From: Bacteroidetes bacterium UBA2664
Lineage (GTDB): Bacteria; Bacteroidota; Rhodothermia; Balneolales; Balneolaceae
DNA: 64,000 nucleotides
Reading direction: 5' to 3'
Assembly: GCA_002359315.1 (NCBI GenBank)
Contig: DEMS01000034.1
Location: forward strand, 1-64,000
Shown here one piece after another: positions 17,181 through 25,907 of the stretch. The position numbers and the translations under genes were made by a program. The first letter of the stretch is position 1, and the number at the start of each line of letters is the position of its first letter. Below the pieces are notes generated by a model. That model was not told where the DNA came from. It saw only the letters and a list, made by a program, of their open reading frames with translations, and searched no databases.

Positions 17181-17480
17181 ATGCATTACCTGTTAATTTA
17201 CGATTTATCCGCCGATTACCTTGAAAAACGGGGTGATTACAGAATTGATCATCTGTCTCTAGCCTGGGAAGCCCATGATCGGGGTGAACTGATTTTGGGA
17301 GGAGCCCTGCAGGAACCCGCCGACAAGGCATATCTGCTCTTTAAGGGAGATTCACCCAAGGCCGCAGAAGATTTTGCCAAATCCGATCCGTATGTAAAAA
17401 ACGGACTCATCAAAAAGTGGGAAGTAAGACCCTGGATGACCGTCGTCGGTGACCAGTCCGCATCTCCCGTAAAACCTTAG
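17181..17480 (+). CDS. YciI-like protein
   Basis: A 99-residue protein of the YciI/YCII dimeric ferredoxin-like fold. The family's Asp-His pair appears in RIDHLSLAWEAHDRGEL (22-38), and the SDPYVKNGLI segment near residue 70 matches the family. Biochemical function is mostly unknown in this group; some members are dehydrochlorinases or help secondary metabolism. The gene is 145 bases before the mnmD-like gene on the same strand. No operon partner gives a clue. Confidence 0.85.
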   Translation: MHYLLIYDLSADYLEKRGDYRIDHLSLAWEAHDRGELILGGALQEPADKAYLLFKGDSPKAAEDFAKSDPYVKNGLIKKWEVRPWMTVVGDQSASPVKP

Positions 17481-17576
17481 GGAATACTGATATCATAGAT
17501 CAAGCATTCGCCCTGATTTAAAAAGTTAAATATTCATATTGAGAAGTTGACAAGTAAACTCCAAATCACATTATCG

Positions 17577-17616
17577 CCTAAACATCTAAACACGTAAACA
17601 CTTTAACACTTTAAAA
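17577..17616. repeat. 8-bp tandem array upstream of mnmD
   Basis: Five contiguous 8-bp units: CCTAAACA, TCTAAACA, CGTAAACA, CTTTAACA, CTTTAAAA. They end 8 bases before the inferred CTG start of the methyltransferase gene and so occupy the place where its promoter and ribosome-binding site would lie. Confidence 0.8.
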
Positions 17617-17624
17617 CGTATCCA

Positions 17625-18398
17625 CTGAATAAAGAACCCATCATAAAACCGACAAAAGATGGTTCAACAACCCTCTACTCTCTCAGATTTAAACAGCACT
17701 ATCACAATCCGAATGGTGCCGTAGCGGAGAGTCAGTATAACTTTTTCGAGACCACCGGTTTAACAGAAGAGATCCGAAATCAACGTTCATTCAATATTTT
17801 TGAAACCGGGTTTGGGACCGGGATGAATTTGATCCTGCTTCTCGATTATCTTGAAAAAGAGTCCTATTCAGGAGCCATCACCTATCTGTCTGTTGAAGCC
17901 TATCCAATTGCGGCGGAGACCGTTTCAAGCCTTCAGTTCGGTGCAGATTCCGGCCTTGATAAGTATAAACCGCTGCTTGAGAAGGTTTTTCGTGAATCAA
18001 AACCGGGATTGAATCGATTTGATCTCGGCCTTAATCGAATACTCCTTCTATATATTGGGCCATTTGACCGTCTGTTTGTGCAAGAGGCCATTTCTGAGAC
18101 TTTTCAGTTTATTTTTCACGATCCATTTTCACCGGAAGTGAATGCGGAACTCTGGACTCCGGACGTTTTCCAAAAGTTGTTATCCATCAGTAGCCCAAAT
18201 GCTTTGCTCTCAACTTACTGTGCTGCCTCATCCGCCCGTGCGGCTATGGCTGTTGCCGGATGGTTTGTTGCTAAACATCGCGGTGCTCTTGGTAAAAGAG
18301 AGATGACTTTGGCATCTCCCGATACCGATCGTCTTTCCGGATGGAAACGCATCAATGAAAAGAGACTGATCGAACGATTTCATAAAGGGGATTTTTGA
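17625..18398 (+). CDS. mnmD: MnmD-type tRNA 5-methylaminomethyl-2-thiouridine methyltransferase
   Basis: Stand-alone homologue of the methyltransferase half of MnmC, which methylates the wobble uridine side chain (nm5s2U to mnm5s2U) of some tRNAs. The SAM motif ETGFGTGMN is encoded at about 17799-17825, so a start at the first in-frame ATG (17823) would cut it off. The family-typical N-terminus (IIKPTKDGSTTLYS, HNPNGAVAES) is encoded upstream in the same open frame from about 17640. The frame stays open to a stop at 17604, but no ATG, GTG or TTG lies there; CTG at 17625 is the likeliest start, giving 257 residues. The C-terminal FSPEVNAELWTPDVF and GKREM motifs are intact. If no start works, this is a silent gene. 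Confidence 0.75.
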   Translation: MNKEPIIKPTKDGSTTLYSLRFKQHYHNPNGAVAESQYNFFETTGLTEEIRNQRSFNIFETGFGTGMNLILLLDYLEKESYSGAITYLSVEAYPIAAETVSSLQFGADSGLDKYKPLLEKVFRESKPGLNRFDLGLNRILLLYIGPFDRLFVQEAISETFQFIFHDPFSPEVNAELWTPDVFQKLLSISSPNALLSTYCAASSARAAMAVAGWFVAKHRGALGKREMTLASPDTDRLSGWKRINEKRLIERFHKGDF

Positions 18399-18555
18399 AC
18401 CGTTCATTTTGTTGAATGAATTGTTTCCTTAAAGTCTAATCATTTACAACCGGTGTCCTGAAAGGCATTTTTGAAAATGAAATTCTTACATTTTTCTTTT
18501 CTACATTCCTTATAATCATGACATAAGTTCATCAATCCTCAGTTCAACAATTACC

Positions 18556-19740
18556 ATGCAAGATTTTGATTCATTAGCTTTAAAACTTCAGCCACACTAC
18601 TCGAAATTTAATGTGGCGAACCGGCTTCTTTTCACCGGACACTCTCATCAGGCGTGGCCGGATGCTGCTTTCGAAGGTATTCAGGAATACATGGCGATGG
18701 TCTCTGAGCAGGTGGATAAAAAGTGGGATTTCGGCTTTGAAAAAACAGAGATCATGAGAGAGTATCTCAGGGAGTTTTATGATGATCCCACCGGCAGATA
18801 TTGCAGAGAACAAAATACTCATGTGCTGATTGTCTCCTGGTTATCTGCGCTGGATTTGAAGAATAAACCCAAGATCATCACCACAACCGGAGAGTTTCAC
18901 TCCATGTTCAGGCAGTTGCGTCAGTTGGAAGATGAAGGCTTGGATATTGTATATTTGCCTCATCAGGATGATGATCAACTATTTGAGGCAATTTCAAATG
19001 AATTGGATGAGAATACATCCGCCATCATGCTCTCCAGGATTTATTATGAAACAGCGGAAGCGAATACACGGCTGAGTGATATTGCTCAATTGGCAAAAAG
19101 AGCAGAGGTTCCGATACTCGTGGATGATTATCACGGAACCAACGTGGTTCCCATATCCTTTCAGGTTGAGGGTCTGGAGCATATCTACTTGCTGGTCGGG
19201 GGATATAAATATCTCCAATGGGGTGAAGCAAACTGCTTTCTGCGCTATCCACAAGAATGTGCACTGCGGCCGGTAATCACCGGATGGTTTTCGGCGTTTG
19301 AACAACTGGATCATCCAAGAGACAATGAACCGGTTAAATTTGATCAGGGAAATCAGAAATTCGCTACAGCGACATACGATCCCATTTCACAATTCAGGGC
19401 TGCAGCGGTGACACAGTTTTTTCAGAAAATGGGATTGACACCGGAGGTACTCAAGAATCAATATCAATCTCAACTCAGCTATCTTCGAAAACTATTTGAC
19501 GACCAAAATCATATCGGTTCGGGGATAAGTCATGCAAATACCAGGCCTGTCGAAGAGTCGGGAGGTTTTATGGCGCTTCGATCAGAACACGCCCGCACAC
19601 TCAGAGCAGAGCTCCTCAAGAATAATATTTTCACAGATGCCCGCAATGATATCATCCGGATTGGCCCCGGGCCATACACCACATCAAAACAGTGTGAGGC
19701 TGTTATTCAAGCCCTTTTTGATAAATTGAATACGATTTAG
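18556..19740 (+). CDS. Kynureninase-like PLP-dependent enzyme (aminotransferase class V fold)
   Basis: A 394-residue fold-type I PLP enzyme closest in feel to kynureninase. The PLP lysine is K218 in GGYKYLQWGEANCF, and the PLP-ring Asp lies in LVDDYHGT. Kynureninase cleaves kynurenine to anthranilate and alanine, but no other kynurenine-pathway gene (tryptophan dioxygenase, formamidase) is near, so a related C-C lyase or desulfurase-like role is possible. SHQAWPDAAFEG near residue 31 is also seen in kynureninase relatives. Its stop codon is followed at once by the 21-bp repeat array. Confidence 0.75.
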   Translation: MQDFDSLALKLQPHYSKFNVANRLLFTGHSHQAWPDAAFEGIQEYMAMVSEQVDKKWDFGFEKTEIMREYLREFYDDPTGRYCREQNTHVLIVSWLSALDLKNKPKIITTTGEFHSMFRQLRQLEDEGLDIVYLPHQDDDQLFEAISNELDENTSAIMLSRIYYETAEANTRLSDIAQLAKRAEVPILVDDYHGTNVVPISFQVEGLEHIYLLVGGYKYLQWGEANCFLRYPQECALRPVITGWFSAFEQLDHPRDNEPVKFDQGNQKFATATYDPISQFRAAAVTQFFQKMGLTPEVLKNQYQSQLSYLRKLFDDQNHIGSGISHANTRPVEESGGFMALRSEHARTLRAELLKNNIFTDARNDIIRIGPGPYTTSKQCEAVIQALFDKLNTI

Positions 19741-19880
19741 ATGCGTCATCCTGAATTTTAAATGCATCATCCCGAATTTTAAATGCATCATCCTGAATGT
19801 TAAGTGCATCATCCCGAATTTTAAATGCATCATCCCGAATTTTAAATTCGTCATCCTGAATTTATTTCAGGATCTCAAGG
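19741..19880. repeat. 21-bp tandem array ending in a CATCCTGA palindrome
   Basis: Five contiguous 21-bp units (19741-19845) with consensus ATGCATCATCCCGAATTTTAA are followed by a sixth divergent unit that runs into the hairpin CCTGAA-TTTAT-TTCAGG (19855-19871) and GATCTCAAG. Each full unit reads as a start codon (GTG in unit 4), five codons and TAA, in the same frame as the preceding gene. The end of the array matches the dispersed elements near 242 and 11270. Confidence 0.9.
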
Positions 19881-19918
19881 CTCGGCATTATATAGTAGTA
19901 TATGACTTTTTTGGTAAT

Positions 19919-19950
19919 CACCTAAACACATGAACACCTTAACACTTCTT
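19919..19950. repeat. 8-bp tandem array downstream of the NIPSNAP gene
   Basis: Four 8-bp units: CACCTAAA, CACATGAA, CACCTTAA, CACTTCTT. The array ends 2 bases before the NIPSNAP stop at 19953 and has the same pattern as the array at 2971-3034. Confidence 0.75.
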
Positions 19951-19952
19951 TT

Positions 19953-20387
19953 TCATCGAATCTGTGAGTACGGTGCACCTTTCATGAACACTGATTCAAT
20001 CTCTTTAACAATCGGCCCGTCTGCGTGGGATTCTTCATATACCTGACGCCACTCGGGATCATTTATAAATGAATCCCAGCTCGCCTCGGCAGACTCCCGG
20101 CTTTTGTGTGACAATATGTAGATCAATGTATTCTCCTGATCTACCGGAATCCAATACCCCACATTGACCATCCCGTGACGGGCGAATAATTGTAACGTAT
20201 GATTAGAGAAGCGTTTGTGTAGATCATCCAGTTTCCCCGGATGAGTGACATATGTACGCAATTCATATATACGATCATCCGTTGATAGAATTTCATTATC
20301 AATCATATCACCATCCGTTAATGAAAATGAAAAATTTAAAGTGAGAAATAGAATTGTGAGAACTGCCCCAAATATACTTTTTATCAT
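19953..20387 (-). CDS. Secreted NIPSNAP-family protein
   Basis: A 144-residue protein with an N-terminal hydrophobic leader (SIFGAVLTILFLTLNFSFS) and one NIPSNAP domain beginning IYELRTYVTHPGKLDDLHKRF. This is a dimeric alpha-beta barrel (ferredoxin-like) fold without a firm biochemical role in bacteria; several relatives are exported in Bacteroidota. It is convergent with the PLP-enzyme gene and divergent from recA. The leader may stay as an anchor, as no clear cleavage site follows. Confidence 0.82.
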   Translation of the reverse strand: MIKSIFGAVLTILFLTLNFSFSLTDGDMIDNEILSTDDRIYELRTYVTHPGKLDDLHKRFSNHTLQLFARHGMVNVGYWIPVDQENTLIYILSHKSRESAEASWDSFINDPEWRQVYEESHADGPIVKEIESVFMKGAPYSQIR

Positions 20388-20729
20388 GATTATCTTCAGT
20401 TAGTTTGATGATATGATCGTATGCTTTTCAACTCAATATGCATAATTTTTAAAAATAATTATCTTTTTTTGTAAGGGGTCATTGAAATTTGGTTCATACA
20501 TATGTTATACATATATTCGGTCAGATGAACTTTACCCGTTTGACAAGCCTTAATGTGTGAGGATGATTAATAGATATTCGGATATGACATTTCACCAAAA
20601 AAAAAAATTCAGCTATGACAAGATGGTGTCACTATTGCGGGTTATACTGCTTTAAATGAAAGAAATAACGGTAAAATAAAACTGACAATTACATTACCAC
20701 GTCATTAAACAATTAAAAAATTAATTCCT
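20388..20729. promoter_or_regulatory. recA upstream region with a short palindrome
   Basis: 342 bases without a gene between the NIPSNAP gene and recA. It holds ATATGT-TAT-ACATAT at 20500-20514, a perfect 6+3+6 inverted repeat 215 bases before recA, and an 11-base A-run at 20597-20607. The palindrome could be an operator. It does not match the E. coli LexA box, and I cannot assign a promoter with confidence. Confidence 0.35.
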
Positions 20730-21812
20730 ATGGCAGCTTCAAAAGATGATAGAGTAAAAGCGATCGACATTGCAATCGGTCAGATTGAAAAACAGCATGG
20801 AAAAGGCACCGTCATGAGACTGGGCGATCATGCGACGACTGAAATTGCTACAATCTCCACGGGTTCCATTATGGTGGATTATGCACTGGGAGTCAATGGA
20901 ATTCCCCGCGGGCGAGTCACGGAGATTTATGGACCGGAAGCCAGTGGTAAAACAACCCTGGCTCTTCAGATCATCGCTGAGGCTCAAAAAGCGGGTGGTT
21001 ATGCAGCTTTCATTGATGCAGAACACGCATTTGATCCTAAATATGCACGGAATCTGGGTATCAACACGGACGAACTTCTTGTTTCACAACCAGATAGCGG
21101 TGAACAGGCTCTGGAAATTACTGAGACGTTGATTCGCTCAGGAGCGCTCGACGTCATTGTAATCGATTCGGTTGCCGCTTTAGTCCCCAGGGCTGAACTG
21201 GAAGGGGAAATGGGAGATTCACACATGGGATTACAGGCACGGTTGATGTCTCAGGCACTCCGAAAAATCACCGGAGTCGTAAGTAAAACACATACCTCCT
21301 GTGTCTTTATCAATCAGGTTCGTGAAAAAATTGGTGTAATGTTTGGAAATCCCGAAACGACAACGGGTGGACGCGCGCTCAAATTCTACTCTTCTGTTCG
21401 TATCGATATCCGTCGAATCGGCGCTATCAAAAAGGGAGATGAAGTGCTGGGGAACAGGACCAAAGTAAAAATCGCAAAAAATAAAGTGGCGCCTCCTTTT
21501 AAAGTCGTTGAATTTAACATCCTCTACGGTAAAGGAATTTCAAGAGTCTCTGAAATATTGGACCTTGCCGTTGAGTATGATATCATCGAAAAAAGAGGCA
21601 GCTGGTATAGGTATGAAGGAGAACCGATTGGTCAGGGCACCGACGCCGCAATGCAATTTCTCGAAGAAGACTCAGAATTATGCAGTAAGATCGAAGCAAT
21701 CGTCAGAGAAAAATTAATGCCGGCTGAAATATCATCCAACGCTTCTGCCTCAACAAATGGCAAGGCAAAAGATAAAAAAGAGGAAGAAGAAGCTGTAGCC
21801 GCAGAATCTTAA
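20730..21812 (+). CDS. recA: Recombinase RecA
   Basis: Homologous-recombination and DNA-repair ATPase that forms filaments on single-stranded DNA. 360 residues, normal length. The Walker A motif is GPEASGKTT (68-76), followed by [12 protein letters not shown] (Walker B) and the L2-loop [22 protein letters not shown] region. The C-terminal tail is Lys/Glu/Ala-rich ([16 protein letters not shown]), as usual for acidic RecA tails. recX follows after 15 bases and presumably regulates it. Confidence 0.98.
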   Translation: MAASKDDRVKAIDIAIGQIEKQHGKGTVMRLGDHATTEIATISTGSIMVDYALGVNGIPRGRVTEIYGPEASGKTTLALQIIAEAQKAGGYAAFIDAEHAFDPKYARNLGINTDELLVSQPDSGEQALEITETLIRSGALDVIVIDSVAALVPRAELEGEMGDSHMGLQARLMSQALRKITGVVSKTHTSCVFINQVREKIGVMFGNPETTTGGRALKFYSSVRIDIRRIGAIKKGDEVLGNRTKVKIAKNKVAPPFKVVEFNILYGKGISRVSEILDLAVEYDIIEKRGSWYRYEGEPIGQGTDAAMQFLEEDSELCSKIEAIVREKLMPAEISSNASASTNGKAKDKKEEEEAVAAES

Positions 21813-21827
21813 TTCGAATATAAATCT

Positions 21828-22499
21828 TTGGCAAAATCAACCTCAGATCTAAAATTACCCATTCAAATTACAGAGATCCGGATTCAAAAAAAGAATCCGA
21901 ATCGCTTCTCTCTGTTTAATGAAAAAAACTTTCTGATCGGTGTAAGCAGCCAAACTCTTGCTGATTTTTCAATTCAAAAAGGCGTCATGTTGACGCCTTC
22001 TTTGTTTAATCAAATTGAACAAGCAGAAAACTATAACGCCGCAAAAGAAGCCGCCTTCAGGTATTTGGGCAGGCGCGATCACGCCTCATTCGAAATCAGA
22101 CAAAAATTAAAAAAGAAAGGATTCAATGATGATGTGATAAATAGCTTATTGGATGAACTTTCAGATAAAGACTTTCTCAATGACGAAAATTTTTCAATTA
22201 AATTTATCACAGAAAAATCTGAATTAAATCGCTGGGGCCAAAAAAAAATTGAATCTGAACTCTATAAAAAAGGGATCCATCAAAAAACAATTCAGGAGAC
22301 TTTAAATTCCTTTTTTGATAATTTGTCTCAAGATCAGATTTGTTTAGATTTAGTGATCAAGAGAAAGAGACACTTTCTCAGAGAAGAGGACCCCTACAAG
22401 CGCAAGATGAAAATTTACAACTATCTTGCAGGAAGAGGGTTCACTTCATCCGATATAAAAAAAGCAATGCCAAAAATTGCTGTTGAATTAGATGTTTAA
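21828..22499 (+). CDS. recX: Regulatory protein RecX
   Basis: RecA modulator built of three-helix repeats, 223 residues. The recognisable repeat A segment is RYLGRRDHASFEIRQKL near residue 75, followed by FNDDVINSLLDELSDKDFLND and a C-terminal repeat ending GFTSSDIKKAM. The start is TTG at 21828, 15 bases after the recA stop. No ATG lies in frame before residue 47, which would remove part of the N-terminal extension but not the core. The last 8 bases overlap the start of the AI-2E permease gene, so the two are translationally coupled. Confidence 0.93.
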   Translation: MAKSTSDLKLPIQITEIRIQKKNPNRFSLFNEKNFLIGVSSQTLADFSIQKGVMLTPSLFNQIEQAENYNAAKEAAFRYLGRRDHASFEIRQKLKKKGFNDDVINSLLDELSDKDFLNDENFSIKFITEKSELNRWGQKKIESELYKKGIHQKTIQETLNSFFDNLSQDQICLDLVIKRKRHFLREEDPYKRKMKIYNYLAGRGFTSSDIKKAMPKIAVELDV

Positions 22500-23598
22500 A
22501 AATCTATCCCTTGAATTTATTGTTAAATCCGTAATCTTTATTGTCGGATTTATACTCGTTGCACTCATTGTCTATAATTATAGTAACCTGATACTATATG
22601 CGGTGATTGCTATGATTTTCAGCTATCTGCTTGACCCTTTTGTGAATAGAATGCAATCCGCCGGTATCAACCGTACTTTCTCCATTTCACTTGTACTGGC
22701 AACGGTCTTACTATTTATATTTTGGATTTCCACCAGTATTATTCCCATCGTTGCCGGACGAATGGCTGCCCTGACCAGACAACTGACACCTGAAAATCTG
22801 GTGAATATTGCGAATCTGATCGAAATCAATCTCAGATCCAGTTTTGAATTTATCCCGGAAGGATATCTACGAGATAATGTTGCAAACATTGCGGAGGATC
22901 TGTTTAATTTTAATCGATTTTCAGATTTACTGGGTGATTTGATAGGTATATTTACAAATCTATTCGCAGCTTTTATCATCATCCCCTTTGCTACATTTTT
23001 CTTCCTAAAAGATGGACATAAAATCCGCAGAGATATTCTGCAGATCGTTCCCAATAAATATTTCGAGACGACTCTCAGTTTAATCGATAAAATTGAAAGC
23101 AGATTGGGACACTATTTTAGAAGTGTTCTATTGCAGTGTACATTGGTTGGTGCCGCATCATGGATTGCCCTCTCCATTGCCGGACTCGACAATGCCGGAT
23201 CTGTTGGTGTCACGATTGGAATAGCAAATACAATCCCTTATTTCGGGCCTATTTTAGGCTATTTACTGTCTATCATCATTTCAATAATCGAAACCGGTGA
23301 TTTTTCTCTTGTAATTCCATGTATTTTGGCTGTTATGTTTGCTCAGTTATTAGATAATCTAATTCTCCAGCCATTAATTTTTTCCAAGTCTGCAGATATT
23401 CATCCGGTAGCCATTTTATTTATCGTTATGATAGGGGCTCAAACAGCAGGAATATTCGGAATGCTTATCGCCATACCCATTGCAACTATTTTGAAGATTA
23501 CAATTAATCAAATGACATGGAGTTATAACAATTACTTTATTTTTAAATCTAAGCCCGGAACTGCTTATCCTCAACAGCTTGACAATAAAATAAACTAA
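22492..23598 (+). CDS. AI-2E family transporter (PerM/YdiK-like)
   Basis: A 368-residue inner-membrane protein with about eight hydrophobic segments. The family mark is the PYFGPILGYLLSIIISIIE stretch near residue 252 and the DNLILQPLIFSKSADIHPV stretch near residue 285. The family name comes from one autoinducer-2 exporter; most members are of unknown substrate and some are Na+/H+ or organic-anion exporters. It overlaps recX by 8 bases. Co-transcription with recA-recX seems positional, since nothing ties it to repair. Confidence 0.92.
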   Translation: MFKNLSLEFIVKSVIFIVGFILVALIVYNYSNLILYAVIAMIFSYLLDPFVNRMQSAGINRTFSISLVLATVLLFIFWISTSIIPIVAGRMAALTRQLTPENLVNIANLIEINLRSSFEFIPEGYLRDNVANIAEDLFNFNRFSDLLGDLIGIFTNLFAAFIIIPFATFFFLKDGHKIRRDILQIVPNKYFETTLSLIDKIESRLGHYFRSVLLQCTLVGAASWIALSIAGLDNAGSVGVTIGIANTIPYFGPILGYLLSIIISIIETGDFSLVIPCILAVMFAQLLDNLILQPLIFSKSADIHPVAILFIVMIGAQTAGIFGMLIAIPIATILKITINQMTWSYNNYFIFKSKPGTAYPQQLDNKIN

Positions 23599-23654
23599 TA
23601 GTTACCCCATCTTTTCATTATATTTAACGCGAATTTTAGACCTTCAATAATCGA

Positions 23655-24227
23655 GTGAAAAAACTGGTCGTGTTCGCATCCGGATCGGGAAGTAATTTTC
23701 AAGCCATCATTGATGGGATTGAAAACAATGAGATCAATGCTCAGATTTCAGGATTAATTACGGATCGTTTGGAAAGTGGCGCTGCCGCCAGAGCAAAAAA
23801 ACACCGAATACCCTATGTAGAGATTCAGGAAAAGAATCCTGAACAGTTTTCAAACAAAGTTATTGAACAACTAAACGTTTGGAATCCCGATTTAATCGTA
23901 TTAGCCGGATTTCTCAGAAAAGTATCCGACAGTATTGTCCACAGATACCCAAATAAGATTATTAATATCCATCCATCCCTTTTACCCAAATATGGAGGGA
24001 AAGGATTTCACGGACTCAATGTCCATTCAGCAGTCATTGAAGCCGGTGATCTCGAGAGTGGATGCACCGTCCATTTTGTAAATGAAGAGTATGATCGAGG
24101 TGAAATCATCATGCAAAAGCGTGTTAAAGTGCATGAGAATGACACCCCAAAAACACTGGCAGCCAGAGTTTTAAAGGCTGAACACATACTGTTGCCAACT
24201 GTAATAAATAAACTTTTAAAAGATTGA
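23655..24227 (+). CDS. purN: Phosphoribosylglycinamide formyltransferase 1
   Basis: Purine synthesis: transfers a formyl group from 10-formyltetrahydrofolate to GAR. 190 residues, normal length. ASGSGSNFQAIIDG (8-21) is the phosphate-binding loop, NIHPSLLPKYGGKGFHG carries the catalytic His and flanking substrate residues, and ESGCTVHFVNEEYDRGEII follows with the catalytic Asp. The start is GTG at 23655. purH follows after 6 bases, so the two formyl-transfer steps are encoded as one operon. Confidence 0.96.
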   Translation: MKKLVVFASGSGSNFQAIIDGIENNEINAQISGLITDRLESGAAARAKKHRIPYVEIQEKNPEQFSNKVIEQLNVWNPDLIVLAGFLRKVSDSIVHRYPNKIINIHPSLLPKYGGKGFHGLNVHSAVIEAGDLESGCTVHFVNEEYDRGEIIMQKRVKVHENDTPKTLAARVLKAEHILLPTVINKLLKD

Positions 24228-24233
24228 TTTGAA

Positions 24234-25808
24234 GTGGCTTTAAAACCTTTAAAATCGTTACCACAACATCCATTAATTATCAAACGAGCTCTGATTTCCG
24301 TTTCCAACAAAAAGGGAATTGAACCATTCGCTAAAAAATTATCGGATTCAGGAGTGGAAATTTTTAGTACCGGCGGCACTGCTTCCGCCCTTCGAGCCGC
24401 AGATATCCCTGTCACAGATGTAAGTGAACTTACCGGGTTTCAAGAATGTCTGGATGGACGGGTTAAAACACTCCATCCCAGAATTCACGGCGCTATTTTA
24501 GCCCGAACAAGTTATAAACCCGATCTGGATGAAATTCAAAATCTGGGAATCGTACCTTTTGAACTAGTCGTCGTAAATCTGTATCCATTTAAAGATACTG
24601 TAAAATCTCCTGATACCACTCCGGCAATTGCAACTGAAAATATTGATATCGGCGGGCCTACCATGATTCGGGCAGCTGCAAAGAATTTTGCTCATGTATC
24701 GATACTTACAAATCCTGATCAGTATGAAGAGTTTTTGAACGAACTCACTAACGATGGTTCAATCTCTTTTAAAAGCCGCCGCACCCTGGCAAAGTCAGCA
24801 TTTGAACACACGGCCGATTATGATGCATCCATAAGCAACTATTTCAACCAAATCGAAGAAATATCACTTCCTGAACAATTAACCATTTCCAGCTCTAAAT
24901 CTGCCGATTTACGGTATGGTGAAAATCCACATCAATCCGCTTCTATTTACGGCACCCAAAAAAGTTATATCGACTGTTTCCATGGAAAAGAGTTAAGCTA
25001 TAATAATTACCTGGATATTGACAGTGCATTGAAATTGATGGCTGATTTCAAAGATGATGATCCAACCGTTGCGATCTTTAAGCATACTGTTTCTTGTGGA
25101 GTTGCTACCCGTCCCTCTTTAAAAGAAGCTTATGAAAGAGCCTTTGCCACGGATAGAACTTCTCCTTTCGGAGGCATTGTGATCGTTAACAAAGCTTTAG
25201 ACTTGGAAACGGCCAAATCTATCGACTCCATTTTTACTGAAATAATCCTTGCACCTGATTTTGAAGAAAGTGTAATTGACTATTTAAGTGAAAAGAAAAA
25301 CCGGAGACTGATTAAAGTTCTGAAGTATCCGGATAAAGAAGATCTGTTTCAGTTTAGATCTATTTTTGGAGGTGTCCTTTATCAACAATCAGATAGGGGG
25401 AAATTATTGCCGGATGATATTCAGGTGGTTACTGCCAGAAAACCGTCAGATGATGAACTTCAGGACCTGCTGTTTGCATGGAAAGTTGTAAAACATATTA
25501 AATCAAATGGAATTGTGTATGCTAAGGAGCTGGCTACATCAGGGATCGGAACCGGACAAATGAGCCGTGTAGACAGTTCCGTGATCGCTGTAAGAAAAGC
25601 GATGAATGAAAATTTAAACCTGAAAGACAGTGTTATTGCTTCTGACGCATTCTTCCCATTTCCCGATGGCGTGATTGCAGCCGCTCAATCCGGAGCCCGC
25701 GCAGTGATACAGCCGGGTGGAAGTATACGGGATGAAGAAGTCATAAAAGCGGCAAATGATCACAATATGTCTATGATATTCACCGGTATCCGGCACTTTA
25801 AACATTAA
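24234..25808 (+). CDS. purH: Bifunctional AICAR transformylase/IMP cyclohydrolase
   Basis: Last two steps of de novo IMP synthesis, 524 residues. The N-terminal MGS-like cyclohydrolase domain (about 17-160) has FSTGGTASALR and GRVKTLHPRIHG. The C-terminal transformylase has DLRYGENPHQSA and the catalytic Lys-His segment AIFKHTVSCG. The C-terminal GGSIRDEEVI and GIRHFKH are canonical. The start is GTG at 24234, giving about 17 residues before the ALISVSNKKG core; the gene directly follows purN. Confidence 0.97.
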   Translation: MALKPLKSLPQHPLIIKRALISVSNKKGIEPFAKKLSDSGVEIFSTGGTASALRAADIPVTDVSELTGFQECLDGRVKTLHPRIHGAILARTSYKPDLDEIQNLGIVPFELVVVNLYPFKDTVKSPDTTPAIATENIDIGGPTMIRAAAKNFAHVSILTNPDQYEEFLNELTNDGSISFKSRRTLAKSAFEHTADYDASISNYFNQIEEISLPEQLTISSSKSADLRYGENPHQSASIYGTQKSYIDCFHGKELSYNNYLDIDSALKLMADFKDDDPTVAIFKHTVSCGVATRPSLKEAYERAFATDRTSPFGGIVIVNKALDLETAKSIDSIFTEIILAPDFEESVIDYLSEKKNRRLIKVLKYPDKEDLFQFRSIFGGVLYQQSDRGKLLPDDIQVVTARKPSDDELQDLLFAWKVVKHIKSNGIVYAKELATSGIGTGQMSRVDSSVIAVRKAMNENLNLKDSVIASDAFFPFPDGVIAAAQSGARAVIQPGGSIRDEEVIKAANDHNMSMIFTGIRHFKH

Positions 25809-25907
25809 TTTATTTGAAATCTTACTAATAATTCGTTCGCAAATAGGGCTCAGATAATGTATTTTCAAGAGCCGATATTAGATTAACTGACAAATCCCTA
25901 CAACTCA

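Noticed and set aside
19741..19871. Possible CRISPR array
   Set aside because: Units are contiguous with no spacers and differ by point changes; it is a plain tandem repeat.
20500..20514. LexA/SOS box
   Set aside because: It is a palindrome, but its sequence does not match the E. coli or Bacillus SOS box; left as an unassigned palindrome.
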